The notes beneath the pieces are model-generated. The model was not told where the DNA came from. It did not search any database and was given only the letters and a program-made list of their open reading frames with translations. A stretch of DNA of 64,000 nucleotides from Variovorax boronicumulans (GTDB lineage: Bacteria > Pseudomonadota > Gammaproteobacteria > Burkholderiales > Burkholderiaceae_C): positions 2,220,245 to 2,284,244 of the forward strand of contig NZ_JAAAFX010000004.1 in the NCBI RefSeq assembly GCF_019352895.1, given 5' to 3'. Position 1 is the first letter of the stretch. The number at the start of each line of letters is the position of its first letter. Shown here piece by piece: positions 44,001 to 53,325 of this stretch. Made by a program: the position numbers and the translations under genes.

Positions 44001-44780
44001 ATGACCGACGCAGTCACGACCCCTGCCGGCACCGAGCCGATCATCCGCATGGAAGCGGTGAACAAGTGGTACGGCGAATTCCAGGTGCTGACCGGCATCG
44101 ACCTGAGCGTGCGCGCGGGCGAGCGCATCGTGATCTGCGGGCCTTCGGGCTCGGGCAAGTCGACGCTGATCCGCTGCATCAACCGTCTCGAGACGGTGCA
44201 GCAGGGCCGCATCGTGGTCGACGGCATCGACCTCACGGCCGGCGGCAAGAACGTCGACGCGGTGCGCGCCGAAGTCGGCATGGTGTTCCAGCAGTTCAAC
44301 CTGTTCCCGCACCTGACCATCCTCGAGAACTGCACGCTGGCGCCGATGCGCTCGCGCGGCATGAACCAGGCGCAGGCCGAAGAGGTGGCGATGAAGTACC
44401 TCACGCGCGTGCGCATTCCCGAGCAGGCCAAGAAGTACCCGAGCCAGCTGTCGGGCGGCCAGCAGCAGCGCGTGGCGATCGCACGCGCGCTGTGCATGTC
44501 GCCCAAGATCATGCTGTTCGACGAGCCCACCTCGGCGCTCGACCCCGAGATGGTCAAGGAAGTGCTCGACACCATGATCGGCCTGGCCGAAGACGGCATG
44601 ACCATGCTGTGCGTGACGCACGAGATGGGCTTCGCCCGCAGCGTGGCCGACCGCGTGATCTTCATGGCCGACGGCAAGATCGTCGAACAGGCGCCGCCGG
44701 CCGAGTTCTTCAGCAACCCGAAGAACGACAAGACCAAGCAATTCCTGGGTCAGATCCTTTCCTCGCACCAGGCGCACTGA
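44001..44780 (+). CDS. PAAT-type ABC importer ATPase
   Basis: ATPase of 259 residues. It has Walker [27 protein letters not shown], signature [15 protein letters not shown], Walker [17 protein letters not shown] and H-loop [19 protein letters not shown], the standard GlnQ-like set. I start at ATG 44001 (GGAAG upstream). Its stop overlaps the next gene's ATG (TGATG), which links transport directly to kguE. Confidence 0.92.
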   Translation: MTDAVTTPAGTEPIIRMEAVNKWYGEFQVLTGIDLSVRAGERIVICGPSGSGKSTLIRCINRLETVQQGRIVVDGIDLTAGGKNVDAVRAEVGMVFQQFNLFPHLTILENCTLAPMRSRGMNQAQAEEVAMKYLTRVRIPEQAKKYPSQLSGGQQQRVAIARALCMSPKIMLFDEPTSALDPEMVKEVLDTMIGLAEDGMTMLCVTHEMGFARSVADRVIFMADGKIVEQAPPAEFFSNPKNDKTKQFLGQILSSHQAH

Positions 44781-45532
44781 TGGCCTCGATTCCCGTACTG
44801 ATCTCGCTGTCGTCTTTCGGCGCGGCCGAGGTGGGCCGGCACGGCCAGCTCTGGTGTTCCCAACTCGCGCGCGCCGCGGGTGCCGACTCGGTCGAGGTGC
44901 GTGGCGAGATGCTGCGCGATGCCGACACCGAACTGCCCGCACTCGCGGGCCATGCATCGGTCTACAGCAGCCCCGAGGGCCTGTGGGCCGAAGGCGGCTG
45001 GCTCGACAGCGCCGCGCTGGCACGCGGCATCGCGGCTGCGACCACGCTCGGCGCCAAGCGCCTGAAGATGTCCATCGGCGACTTCCGAACCACCTCGCAC
45101 GGCTCGCTGTGGGGCCTGAAGACGCAGCTGGCCGAGACCCGCATCGAGTTGCTGATCGAGAACGACCAGACCGTCTCGGCGGGCACCCTGCCGGCGCTGC
45201 TCACCTTTTTCGACGTGGCCGACCGCGCCGGGCTGAACCTGGGCATGACCTTCGACATGGGCAACTGGCACTGGCTGGGCGAATGCCCGCTCGAGGCCGC
45301 CAAGGCCCTGGGCCACCGCGTGCGCTACGTGCACTGCAAGGGCGTGCAGCGGCTGCCGGCCAAGTGGGTCGCGGTGCCGCTGGCCGATTCCTCTGCCCCC
45401 TGGCGCGCCGTGCTGCGCGCGCTGCCGGCCGACGTGCCGCATGCCATCGAATACCCGCTGATCGGCGACGACCTGCTGGCCGTCACACGCACCCAGATCG
45501 ATCTCATCCGCGCCACGCGCGCCCTGCCATGA
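44780..45532 (+). CDS. kguE: KguE-like sugar isomerase/epimerase (2-ketogluconate locus)
   Basis: TIM-barrel protein of the xylose-isomerase-like family, 250 residues. Metal-site candidates are the glutamate in LLIENDQT, the aspartate in GMTFDMGNWHW and the histidine in VRYVHCKG. In Pseudomonas kguE is the first gene of the 2-ketogluconate operon; its exact reaction is not well settled. The symbol is given because isomerase, kinase, reductase and PtxS-like genes occur together with a PtxS site. Overlaps kguK by four bases. Confidence 0.8.
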   Translation: MASIPVLISLSSFGAAEVGRHGQLWCSQLARAAGADSVEVRGEMLRDADTELPALAGHASVYSSPEGLWAEGGWLDSAALARGIAAATTLGAKRLKMSIGDFRTTSHGSLWGLKTQLAETRIELLIENDQTVSAGTLPALLTFFDVADRAGLNLGMTFDMGNWHWLGECPLEAAKALGHRVRYVHCKGVQRLPAKWVAVPLADSSAPWRAVLRALPADVPHAIEYPLIGDDLLAVTRTQIDLIRATRALP

Positions 45533-46482
45533 CCGATACCGCCTTCGACGTCGCCCTGTTCGGCGAAGCCATGCTGCTGCTGGTGGCCGACCGGCCGGGC
45601 CCGCTGGAGGACGCGCAGTCCTTCCACAAGCGCACCGCCGGCGCCGAGACCAACGTGGCCATCGGCCTGTCGCGCCTGGGCCTGAAGGTGGGCTGGGCCA
45701 GCCGGCTCGGCACCGATTCGATGGGTCGCTACCTGATCGCGACCATGAAGGGCGAGGGCATCGACTGCGCGCACGTGATCTGCGATGCCGCACAGAAGAC
45801 CGGCTTCCAGTTCAAGGGTCGCGTCACCGACGGCAGCGACCCGCCGATCGAATACCACCGCAAGGGTTCGGCCGCGAGCCAGATGACGCCCGACGATGTC
45901 GACGTGGCCTGGCTCGGCTCGGCGCGGCACCTGCACGCCACAGGCGTGTTTGCCGCGATCTCGGCGACCACGCTGCCGGCCGCGATCAAGACCATGGACG
46001 TGATGCGCGCCGCGGGCCGCACCATCTCCTTCGACCCCAACCTGCGCCCGACGCTGTGGGCCTCGACCGAGGCCATGCGCAGCGCCATCAACGACCTGGC
46101 CTCGCGTGCCGACTGGGTGCTGCCCGGCATCGAGGAGGGCCTGCTGCTCACCGGCGAGAGCACGCCCGAAGGCATCGCCGCCTTCTACCGCCAGCTGGGC
46201 GCGAAGCTGGTGGTCGTGAAGCTGGGCGCCGAGGGCGCCTACTACGACAGCGACGTGGCCGGCACCGGCCGCGTCGCGGGCTTCCCGGTCAAGGAAGTGA
46301 TCGACACCGTGGGCGCGGGCGACGGCTTCGCGGCCGGCGTGATCAGCGCGCTGCTCGAAGGCCTCAGCGTGCCCGACGCGGTGCGCCGCGGCAGCTGGAT
46401 CGGCGCGCGCGCGGTCCAGGTGCTGGGCGACACCGAAGGCCTGCCGACGCGGGCCCAACTCGACGAGGCGAAGCTGGCATGA
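45529..46482 (+). CDS. kguK: 2-ketogluconate kinase (PfkB family)
   Basis: Ribokinase/PfkB sugar kinase of 317 residues. GAETNVAIGLSRLGLKVGWASRLG is the N-terminal PfkB signature, and DTVGAGDGFAAG holds the catalytic aspartate and anion hole. KDG kinases look alike, so 2-keto-3-deoxygluconate is an alternative substrate. The operon partners (ketogluconate-6-phosphate-reductase-like enzyme and PtxS) favour phosphorylation of 2-ketogluconate to 6-phospho-2-ketogluconate. ATGA overlaps on both sides. Confidence 0.82.
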   Translation: MTDTAFDVALFGEAMLLLVADRPGPLEDAQSFHKRTAGAETNVAIGLSRLGLKVGWASRLGTDSMGRYLIATMKGEGIDCAHVICDAAQKTGFQFKGRVTDGSDPPIEYHRKGSAASQMTPDDVDVAWLGSARHLHATGVFAAISATTLPAAIKTMDVMRAAGRTISFDPNLRPTLWASTEAMRSAINDLASRADWVLPGIEEGLLLTGESTPEGIAAFYRQLGAKLVVVKLGAEGAYYDSDVAGTGRVAGFPVKEVIDTVGAGDGFAAGVISALLEGLSVPDAVRRGSWIGARAVQVLGDTEGLPTRAQLDEAKLA

Positions 46483-47474
46483 CTGCTGCAATGCGCAAGA
46501 AGGTGCTGGTGTTCCGCGAACTGCCCGAGGACCAGCTCGCACGGCTGCAGGCCGCACACGACGTGACCGTGGCCAACCCGAAGGTGGCCGCACAGCGCGC
46601 CGCCTTCGATGCCGCGCTGCCCGAGGCGCAGGCCATGATCGGCTCGAGCTGGCCGGTCGATGCGGCGCTGCTCGACCGCGCACCGAGGCTCGAGGTGATC
46701 TCCAGCGTGTCGGTGGGCGTCGACAACTTCGCGCTGGCCGAACTGCACCGGCGCGGCATCCTGCTGTGCCACACACCCGGCGTGCTCGACGAGACCGTGG
46801 CCGACACCATGTTCGCGCTGCTGATGGCGACCAGCCGCCGCGTGGTCGAGCTGTCGAACCTGGTGCGCGAAGGGCAATGGACCAGGAACATCGGCACCGA
46901 GCTGTTCGGCACCGACGTGCACGGCAAGACGCTGGGCCTGCTGGGCTTCGGCCGCATCGGCCAGGCCATCGCGCGCCGCGCGGCCTTGGGCTTCGGCATG
47001 CCGGTGCTCTACCACGCACGCCGTGCGGTCGACCTCGCGGCGCAGGCGCCCGAGCTGCAGGGCCATGCGCTGCACACGCCGCTGAACGAGCTGCTCGCCC
47101 GCGCCGACTTCGTGGTCGCGATGCTGCCCCTGTCCGATGCCACGCGCGGCATGATCGACGCCGAGGTGTTCGGCGCCATGAAGCCGGGCGCGATCTTCAT
47201 CAACGGCGGCCGCGGTGCCACGGTGAACGAAGCCGCGCTGCTCGCCGCGCTCGACAGCGGCCACCTGCACGCGGCCGGGCTCGACGTGTTCGCGACCGAA
47301 CCGCTGCCGCTCGATTCGGCGTTGCGCACCCATGCGCGCGTGACGCCGCTGCCGCACATCGGTTCGGCCACGCACGAGACGCGCCATGCGATGGCCGAGC
47401 TGGCCACCACCAACCTGCTGCAGGCGCTGGCCGGCCAGAGGCCGGGCGCCGTCTTCGACACGGCCTCGGCGTGA
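46479..47474 (+). CDS. kguD: 2-ketogluconate-6-phosphate reductase-like D-2-hydroxyacid dehydrogenase
   Basis: D-2-hydroxyacid dehydrogenase of 331 residues. The NAD(P) site is LGLLGFGRIGQAIARRAALGFG with a GFGRIG core. Catalytic residues are the arginine in NGGRGATVNEAAL, the glutamate in FATEPLPL and the histidine in PLPHIGSAT. GhrB and TkrA-like enzymes reduce 2-ketogluconate or hydroxypyruvate. In this operon the likely step is 6-phospho-2-ketogluconate to 6-phosphogluconate, feeding the Entner-Doudoroff and pentose phosphate routes. Overlaps kguK (ATGA) and ptxS (GTGA). Confidence 0.82.
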   Translation: MTAAMRKKVLVFRELPEDQLARLQAAHDVTVANPKVAAQRAAFDAALPEAQAMIGSSWPVDAALLDRAPRLEVISSVSVGVDNFALAELHRRGILLCHTPGVLDETVADTMFALLMATSRRVVELSNLVREGQWTRNIGTELFGTDVHGKTLGLLGFGRIGQAIARRAALGFGMPVLYHARRAVDLAAQAPELQGHALHTPLNELLARADFVVAMLPLSDATRGMIDAEVFGAMKPGAIFINGGRGATVNEAALLAALDSGHLHAAGLDVFATEPLPLDSALRTHARVTPLPHIGSATHETRHAMAELATTNLLQALAGQRPGAVFDTASA

Positions 47475-48532
47475 GCACCCGGGCACCGCGCCAGAAGCCC
47501 GCGGGCCAGCGGGCCACCATCGCCGACGTGGCGGCCGCGGCCGGCGTGTCGAAGGCCACGGTCTCGCGCTTCTTCAACCACCGCGAGCGGCTGCTGAGCC
47601 CCGACATCGCGGCGCGTGTGGAGACCGCGATCGTCGCGCTCGACTACTCGCCCAGCCCCATGGCCCAGGCCCTGAGCCGCGGCAGCACGCGGCTGATCGG
47701 CCTGATCGTGGCCGACATCACCAACCCCTACTCGGTGGCCGTGCTGCGCGGCGCCGAGAAGGCCTGCCAGGATGCGGGCTACCTGGTGATGCTGTTCAAC
47801 CTCGGCAACGAGAGCGGCCGCGAGCGCGAGGCCATCGACGCGCTGGCCGGCTACCAGGTCGACGGCTTCATCCTCAACACGCTGGGCCGCGGCGCGAGCA
47901 CCGTCGACGCGGTGGCGCTGCACGGCAAGCCGGCGGTGCTGGTCGACCGGCGCCACGCCGGCATGCAGGCCGACTTCGTGTCGCTCGACAACGCGGGCGC
48001 GATGGCGCAAGCCTGCGAGCACCTGCTCGAGGGCGGGTACCGCGAGTTTCTCTACCTCACCGAGCCGCAGAAGGGCGTGAGCACGCGGCGCGAGCGCACC
48101 AACGCCTTCGGCGAATGCATGGCCGCGCATGCGCCGGGCGTCAAGGGCGAAGTCTTCGAGAGCGAGGAGGGCGACACCGCCGGCCTCGACGCTGCGCTGC
48201 GCGCTTTGCGCCAGCGTGCGCGACGCGGTCGCCGTGAGCCCGCGGTGATCTCTGGCAACGCGGTGGTCACGCTGCGTGTGGCGGCGGCCGTGGCACGCTT
48301 GGGTTGGCAGTTCGGCGAGGACCTGGGCTTCGTCGGCTTCGACGAGGCCGAATGGTCGCCGCTGGTCGGGCCCGGGCTGAGCACCATCGCGCAACCCACC
48401 GCCGAGATCGGCCGAGGCGCCGCCAACTGCCTGATCGAGCGCCTGCGCGGCCTCGACGTGCCGCCGCGCGTGCTGCTGCTGCCGGGCGAGTTGGTGGTGC
48501 GGGGGTCGTCGCGGCGGGACAGCGCGGCCTGA
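47471..48532 (+). CDS. ptxS: PtxS-like LacI-family repressor of ketogluconate use
   Basis: LacI-type repressor of 353 residues, starting at a GTG that overlaps the kguD stop. The helix-turn-helix is ATIADVAAAAGVSKATVSRFFNHRERL with core GVSKATVSRFFN, the hinge helix contains PSPMAQALSRGSTRLIGLIV, and a sugar-binding core follows (DITNPYSVAVLRGAEKA). Hinge residues of LacI proteins insert at a central CpG, as found in the 14-base palindrome at 41482-41495. In Pseudomonas PtxS releases DNA on binding 2-ketogluconate. Confidence 0.85.
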   Translation: MSTRAPRQKPAGQRATIADVAAAAGVSKATVSRFFNHRERLLSPDIAARVETAIVALDYSPSPMAQALSRGSTRLIGLIVADITNPYSVAVLRGAEKACQDAGYLVMLFNLGNESGREREAIDALAGYQVDGFILNTLGRGASTVDAVALHGKPAVLVDRRHAGMQADFVSLDNAGAMAQACEHLLEGGYREFLYLTEPQKGVSTRRERTNAFGECMAAHAPGVKGEVFESEEGDTAGLDAALRALRQRARRGRREPAVISGNAVVTLRVAAAVARLGWQFGEDLGFVGFDEAEWSPLVGPGLSTIAQPTAEIGRGAANCLIERLRGLDVPPRVLLLPGELVVRGSSRRDSAA

Positions 48533-48543
48533 GTCGCGCGTCG

Positions 48544-48562
48544 GGCTCATCGTCGATGAGCC
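48544..48562 (+). terminator. Hairpin after ptxS
   Basis: GGCTCATC, loop GTC and GATGAGCC form a perfect 8-bp stem 11 bases after the ptxS stop and 10 bases before the convergent monooxygenase stop. With no T run on either side, it may act as a bidirectional, Rho-assisted end signal for both operons. Confidence 0.5.
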
Positions 48563-48571
48563 ATCTGCCAT

Positions 48572-50383
48572 TCATCTCGCGTGATGCACCGGCTGGAGGC
48601 CCCAAACGGGTGTCGAAAGACCTTCCATGCGCGCCTTGATCTGCAGCGCCAAGTAGAGCGAGTAGTGTCGGCTCTGGCTCAGGTTGCCGCCGTGGAACCA
48701 GAGGGATTGCTGTTGCGTGGGTTTCCACATGTTGCGGAGTTCGCCTTCCCAGGGGCCTGGATCGCGGGCCGTGCCTGAACCGACGCCCCAGCATTTGCCC
48801 ACGCGGTCAGCGACCTCCGGTGACACGATGTCTGCAACCCAGGCATTCATGGAACCGTAGCCGGTCGCGTATACCAGCAGATCGGCCGGCAGTTTCTCGC
48901 CGTTGGTCAGTACCACGCCGTCGGCCTGAATGCGCTCAATGCCGACGCCGCTGCGCAAATCGATCAACCCGTCCGCCACCAGTTCGGATGCGCCCACGTC
49001 GATGTAGTAGCCCGATCCGCGGCGAAGGTACTTCGTATGGAGCCCGGACCCGTCCTCGCCAAAGTCAAGCATGAACCCGACCTTGCGCAGGCGGGCGTAG
49101 AAGGGTGCATCGGCTTCTTCGATCTGTTCATAGATCGGCTTGCTGAGCGTCGGAGCGATCCGCAACGGCGTGGATGCCTGAATGAGGTCGGCGCGGTCGG
49201 CGTCTATGCCCCGCTCGAGCGCATCCTCCGAATAGAGCTTGCCGATGACCTTTTCCATCAGGGTGTCGGACTTCACGATCAGCGTTGAAGAGCGTTGGAT
49301 CATCGTCACTTCGGCGCCGTGTTCCCAGAGGTCGGCGCAGATGTCGTGCGCAGAGTTGTTGGATCCGAGCACCACGCAGCGCTTGCCGCGGTAGGCATCT
49401 CCACCCCGATAGGCGCTCGAATGGCATTGCTCGCCCTGGAATTCGTCGTGGCCCTCGATGACAGGCGTACTGGGATAGCCCGACACGCCGAGCGCAAAGA
49501 TCAGTTGCTTCGGGCGCAGTACCACCGGCTCTCCTTCGCGCATGACGTCTACCGTCCATTCGCCGGCCACCTCGTCGTAGCGTGCACTCGTGCATTCGGT
49601 GCAGGACCAGTAGTTGATCTCCATGATCCGCGTGTAGGCCTCGAGCCAGTCGCCAAGCTTGTCTTTGGGCGTGAACACAGGCCAATCCTCCGGGAAGGGC
49701 AGGTAGGGAAGATGGTCGTACCAGACAGGGTCGTGAAGACACAATGACTTGTAGCGATGACGCCAGGAGTCGCCGGCGCGCGCATTGCGTTCGATGACGA
49801 TGGTCGGTACATCGAGGCGCCGCAGCCGTGCCGCCAAACCAATGCCGCCCTGGCCGCCGCCGATGATCACGCAGTAAGGCTGCTCGGTGTATCCGAGATT
49901 CGCTTCTTCCTGCTCGCGGCGCTCGAGCCAGGTGATGCGACCCGGCCCGTAGCGATGGCTGGTCCCCAGTTGGCGGCGGCGGGCTTTCCTCTCTTCGAAG
50001 CCTTTCAGTTCACGAAGTGCGGTGAAGAAGGTCCAGCACTTTCCTTCGCGCAGACGGAAATGGCCTTGCCCGCGGCCAACTGGCGTCTCGAAATTGAACC
50101 AGGCGAGCAGCGTGTCTCCTTCGATCTGGACGCTGTCCTTGTCCAGCGCCCAGCTCGGCGAGCCGTCGAACAGTTGCAAGGCGTGTGCGAGCATCTCTCC
50201 AACGGAGGAGACACCCTCGACGGTCTTGATGTTCCAGGTGAATGCCAGAAAGTCGCGCCAGAAACAGTCATCGGCGAAGAAGGTCGGAAGCCTATCGAGC
50301 TTGCGCTGTGCCAGCGTGCTGCCGAAAGCGGTGAGCCATTCGGTGGCTTGCCGCACAGAAGAATTCGAGGTAGTTGCGTCCAT
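48572..50383 (-). CDS. NTF2-like domain fused to a flavin monooxygenase (FMO/BVMO-like)
   Basis: Two-part enzyme of 603 residues. Residues about 1-140 form an NTF2/SnoaL-like cone (QRKLDRLPTFFADDCFWRDFLAF). The rest is a class B flavoprotein monooxygenase: first dinucleotide fold CVIIGGGQGGIGLAARL, then RAGDSWRHRYKSLCLHDPVWYDHLPYLPFPEDWP, cited by its GDSWRHRYKSLCLHDP core, and second fold CVVLGSNNSAHDICADLWE for NADPH. Such proteins oxygenate amines, ketones or sulfides. The ATG at 50383 starts just before the NTF2 domain. It is the last gene of the amidohydrolase operon, 37 bases after the peptide-type ATPase gene. The substrate is unknown but probably related to the amine or carbonyl left after amide cleavage. 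Confidence 0.85.
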   Translation of the reverse strand: MDATTSNSSVRQATEWLTAFGSTLAQRKLDRLPTFFADDCFWRDFLAFTWNIKTVEGVSSVGEMLAHALQLFDGSPSWALDKDSVQIEGDTLLAWFNFETPVGRGQGHFRLREGKCWTFFTALRELKGFEERKARRRQLGTSHRYGPGRITWLERREQEEANLGYTEQPYCVIIGGGQGGIGLAARLRRLDVPTIVIERNARAGDSWRHRYKSLCLHDPVWYDHLPYLPFPEDWPVFTPKDKLGDWLEAYTRIMEINYWSCTECTSARYDEVAGEWTVDVMREGEPVVLRPKQLIFALGVSGYPSTPVIEGHDEFQGEQCHSSAYRGGDAYRGKRCVVLGSNNSAHDICADLWEHGAEVTMIQRSSTLIVKSDTLMEKVIGKLYSEDALERGIDADRADLIQASTPLRIAPTLSKPIYEQIEEADAPFYARLRKVGFMLDFGEDGSGLHTKYLRRGSGYYIDVGASELVADGLIDLRSGVGIERIQADGVVLTNGEKLPADLLVYATGYGSMNAWVADIVSPEVADRVGKCWGVGSGTARDPGPWEGELRNMWKPTQQQSLWFHGGNLSQSRHYSLYLALQIKARMEGLSTPVWGLQPVHHAR

Positions 50384-50420
50384 GATCCTGAGGCCTGCGA
50401 GGGCGGTGTGGAGTTTGCGA

Positions 50421-51392
50421 TCAGACCGGCAGGGCCTGGAGGTGGCATGCGGCGAGGTGCCCATCGCCTTGGTTCTCGAGCCGAGGTGCCTCGACGCGGC
50501 AGCGATCGAAGGCATAGGGGCAGCGGGTGTGGAAATGGCATCCCTGCGGCGGGGTGACCGGACTCGGCACGTCACCCTTGAGGACGATGCGCTTGCCGGC
50601 TTTGGCGTTTCCCGGTGCGGCCGAGAGCAGCGCCTGCGTGTACGGATGCTTCGGTGCAGCGAAGATTCTCTGGGCGGTGCCCTGTTCGACGATTCGCCCA
50701 AGGTACATGACGGCGACGCGGTGGGTCATGTGCTCGACAATGCCGAGGTCGTGGCTGATGAACAGCAGTGCCAGACCCAGTTCGTCCTGCAGATCCTGCA
50801 GTAGATTGACGATTTGAGCCTTCACCGACACGTCCAGCGCGGAGACCGCTTCATCGCAGATCACGAGTTTCGGCTTCGACGCCAAGGCACGCGCGATGCA
50901 GATTCGTTGCCGCTGTCCGCCCGAGAATTCATGCGGATAACGGCGGCCGGCGTCTCGAGGAAGACGCACGAGATCCAGCAATTTGTCGACACGGGACTGC
51001 ATCGCTTCGGAGGTCACGCCGGATTCGAAGTTGGAGATCGGCTCGGCCAATGCTTCGCGAACCGTCAAACGTGGGTTCAGGCTTGCGAACGGATCCTGGA
51101 AAACGACCTGCAACTTCTGCCGCACCGGTCTCAGCTGTCGCGGCGAGAGGTTGTCGATGCGCTCGCCGTCGAGTCGCACCTCTCCTTCGGTCAGGTCGAA
51201 GAGCCGCAGGATGGATCGGCCCACTGTCGATTTTCCGCAACCCGATTCGCCCACCAAGGACAATGTCTCGCCACGTTCGACGTGGAACGACACGCCGTCC
51301 ACCGCATGCACCCTGCCGGTCGAGGCGCCCAACCAGCTGCGCTTGAGCGGGAAGTGCTTCTTCAGGTCTTTGACTTCGAGAAGATGGCTCAT
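50421..51392 (-). CDS. Peptide-type ABC importer ATPase, DppF/OppF-like
   Basis: ATPase of 323 residues. It has Walker [29 protein letters not shown], signature [15 protein letters not shown] and Walker [19 protein letters not shown]. The C-terminal oligopeptide-transporter extension contains [14 protein letters not shown], which in relatives holds an iron-sulfur or metal site. The ATG at 51392 overlaps the DppD-type stop (ATGA). Part of a complete importer with genes through 54269 and the binding protein at 57699-59270. Confidence 0.92.
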   Translation of the reverse strand: MSHLLEVKDLKKHFPLKRSWLGASTGRVHAVDGVSFHVERGETLSLVGESGCGKSTVGRSILRLFDLTEGEVRLDGERIDNLSPRQLRPVRQKLQVVFQDPFASLNPRLTVREALAEPISNFESGVTSEAMQSRVDKLLDLVRLPRDAGRRYPHEFSGGQRQRICIARALASKPKLVICDEAVSALDVSVKAQIVNLLQDLQDELGLALLFISHDLGIVEHMTHRVAVMYLGRIVEQGTAQRIFAAPKHPYTQALLSAAPGNAKAGKRIVLKGDVPSPVTPPQGCHFHTRCPYAFDRCRVEAPRLENQGDGHLAACHLQALPV

Positions 51393-52390
51393 GAGACGAA
51401 TTCCGCAACAGGCATTTCGGCCAGCGCGTGATGACACGCAGCCAGATGCAGAGGAGCCTTGGGTTGCAAGGCCGGAACAACTGTTCGACAGAGGTCGGTG
51501 GCCTGGGCGCAGCGGCCGGCGAAAAGACAGCCGTCGATGCGCTGCTTGAGGCTTGGCACCATGCCTGGGATCTCCGTCAGCCGCGTCTTCTGCGGATGCT
51601 GCGAGGCGCCAGTTTTCGGGATAGCAGCAAGAAGACCACGGGTATAGGGGTGGCGTGGATTGGCGAGCAGCATGTCCACGGGGGCCTCTTCCACCTTGCG
51701 ACCCGCATACATGACCATCACGCGCTCGGCCACGTCTGCGACAACGCCGAGGTCATGCGTAATGAGAACGATGGCCGCGCCGGTGCGATGCTTCAGTTCG
51801 GCCATGAGGTCCAGGATCTGCGCCTGAATGGTCACATCCAGCGCCGTGGTCGGTTCGTCGGCAATCAGCAGCTTCGGGTTGCATGCCAGTGCCATGGCGA
51901 TCATCACGCGCTGTCGCATGCCGCCAGAGAGTTGATGTGGATACTCATGCAACCGGCGTTCCGGCGCCGGAATTCCGACGAGCTGGAGCATTTCCGTGGC
52001 GCGTTTGGCGGCCGCGCGCTGATCGAGCTTCTGATGCAGCCGCAGCGTCTCTGCAATCTGAAAACCAACAGTCAACACCGGGTTGAGGCTCGTCATCGGC
52101 TCCTGGAAGATCATGGAGATCTCATTGCCGCGCACTGCGCGCAGCTCGGCGTCATTCAATGCAAGAAGATCCCGGTTCATGAACCGAATGCGGCCGGCCA
52201 CCTTTGCGGGCGGCTCGGGCAATAGACGCAGAAGGGACATCGACGTCACGGATTTTCCGCAGCCCGACTCTCCGACGATCGCCAGTGTTTCACCTTCGTT
52301 CACGTGGAACGACACCCCGTCCACGGCACGATTCACTCCGTCCGGCGTCCGAAAATGGACGCGCAGATCTTCGACTTCGAGCAGCGCCAT
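51389..52390 (-). CDS. Peptide-type ABC importer ATPase, DppD/OppD-like
   Basis: Second ATPase, 333 residues. It has Walker [29 protein letters not shown], signature [15 protein letters not shown], Walker [19 protein letters not shown] and the C-terminal [14 protein letters not shown] extension. The frame is open far upstream, but the ATG at 52390 begins the conserved domain two bases after the permease stop. Confidence 0.92.
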   Translation of the reverse strand: MALLEVEDLRVHFRTPDGVNRAVDGVSFHVNEGETLAIVGESGCGKSVTSMSLLRLLPEPPAKVAGRIRFMNRDLLALNDAELRAVRGNEISMIFQEPMTSLNPVLTVGFQIAETLRLHQKLDQRAAAKRATEMLQLVGIPAPERRLHEYPHQLSGGMRQRVMIAMALACNPKLLIADEPTTALDVTIQAQILDLMAELKHRTGAAIVLITHDLGVVADVAERVMVMYAGRKVEEAPVDMLLANPRHPYTRGLLAAIPKTGASQHPQKTRLTEIPGMVPSLKQRIDGCLFAGRCAQATDLCRTVVPALQPKAPLHLAACHHALAEMPVAEFVS

Positions 52391-52392
52391 GT

Positions 52393-53325
52393 TCAGATTC
52401 CCTTCGCCAGACGAGGGTCGAGCGCATCGCGCAGTCCATCGCCCAGCAGATTGATGGCCAACACAGTGAGCGACAGGAACACGGCTGGAATAAAGACGAT
52501 GTAGGGCTTGACCTGCCACAGCGCGCGACCCTCGGCCATGATGTTTCCCCACGAAGGCGTGGACGGCGGAATACCCGCGCCAATGAAGGAAAGCATCGCT
52601 TCGATAATCATTGCGCTGGCGCAGATGTAGGTCGCCTGGACCATCATGGGGGCGACGGTGTTGGGCATGATGTGCCGCCAGATGATGCGCAGTGTCGGTG
52701 TACCGGTCGTGATCGCTGCATCCACATAGGCTTGCTCACGCAGCGACAGGACGACGCCCCGCACAAGGCGGGCGACGCGCGGGATTTCGGCAATGGTGAT
52801 CGCGATGATGACGTTGCCGATGCTGCCTCGCGTAAGCGCCATCAGGGCAATGGCCAGCAGGATCGGTGGAATCGACATCAGGGCGTCCATCGACCGCATG
52901 ACGGGACCATCAGCCCATCGCACGAAGCCGGAAAGCAGTCCGATAGCGAGCCCGGCCGCGGTGGCTATCAGGGCGACCGAGAAGCCGACGATCAACGAGA
53001 CCCGTGTGCCCCACAACACTCGGGAGTAGACATCCCGCCCCAGCATGTCGGTGCCAAACCAGTGCTCGAGCGAAGGTGCCCGTGTGCGGCGGGCGGGCGC
53101 GATCACGCTCGGATCCACGGTTCCAAGCCATGGCGCGAAGATGCCGATCAGCAGCAGTATCAGCAGCAGGCCGCCACCGATGGCGATGGTGGGATGGCGA
53201 CGCAGGTGGCCGCGCCATCCTGTGCGACGCACCACTGGCGGCAGCAGTTCGGTCAGGGCGGGTGCATGCGATGGCGGGTCCGAGACCGCCTTCTGCACCT
53301 GCATGGGGAAATGAAGGGAGTTCAA
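52393..53325 (-). CDS. Peptide-type ABC importer permease, DppC-like
   Basis: Permease of 310 residues: a long cytoplasmic N-terminus, a first helix near 40, then the DppC-type core [22 protein letters not shown] and [29 protein letters not shown]. The TTG at 53325 overlaps the DppB-type stop and has GAGG upstream; an ATG at 53304 is the alternative. Confidence 0.9.
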   Translation of the reverse strand: MNSLHFPMQVQKAVSDPPSHAPALTELLPPVVRRTGWRGHLRRHPTIAIGGGLLLILLLIGIFAPWLGTVDPSVIAPARRTRAPSLEHWFGTDMLGRDVYSRVLWGTRVSLIVGFSVALIATAAGLAIGLLSGFVRWADGPVMRSMDALMSIPPILLAIALMALTRGSIGNVIIAITIAEIPRVARLVRGVVLSLREQAYVDAAITTGTPTLRIIWRHIMPNTVAPMMVQATYICASAMIIEAMLSFIGAGIPPSTPSWGNIMAEGRALWQVKPYIVFIPAVFLSLTVLAINLLGDGLRDALDPRLAKGI

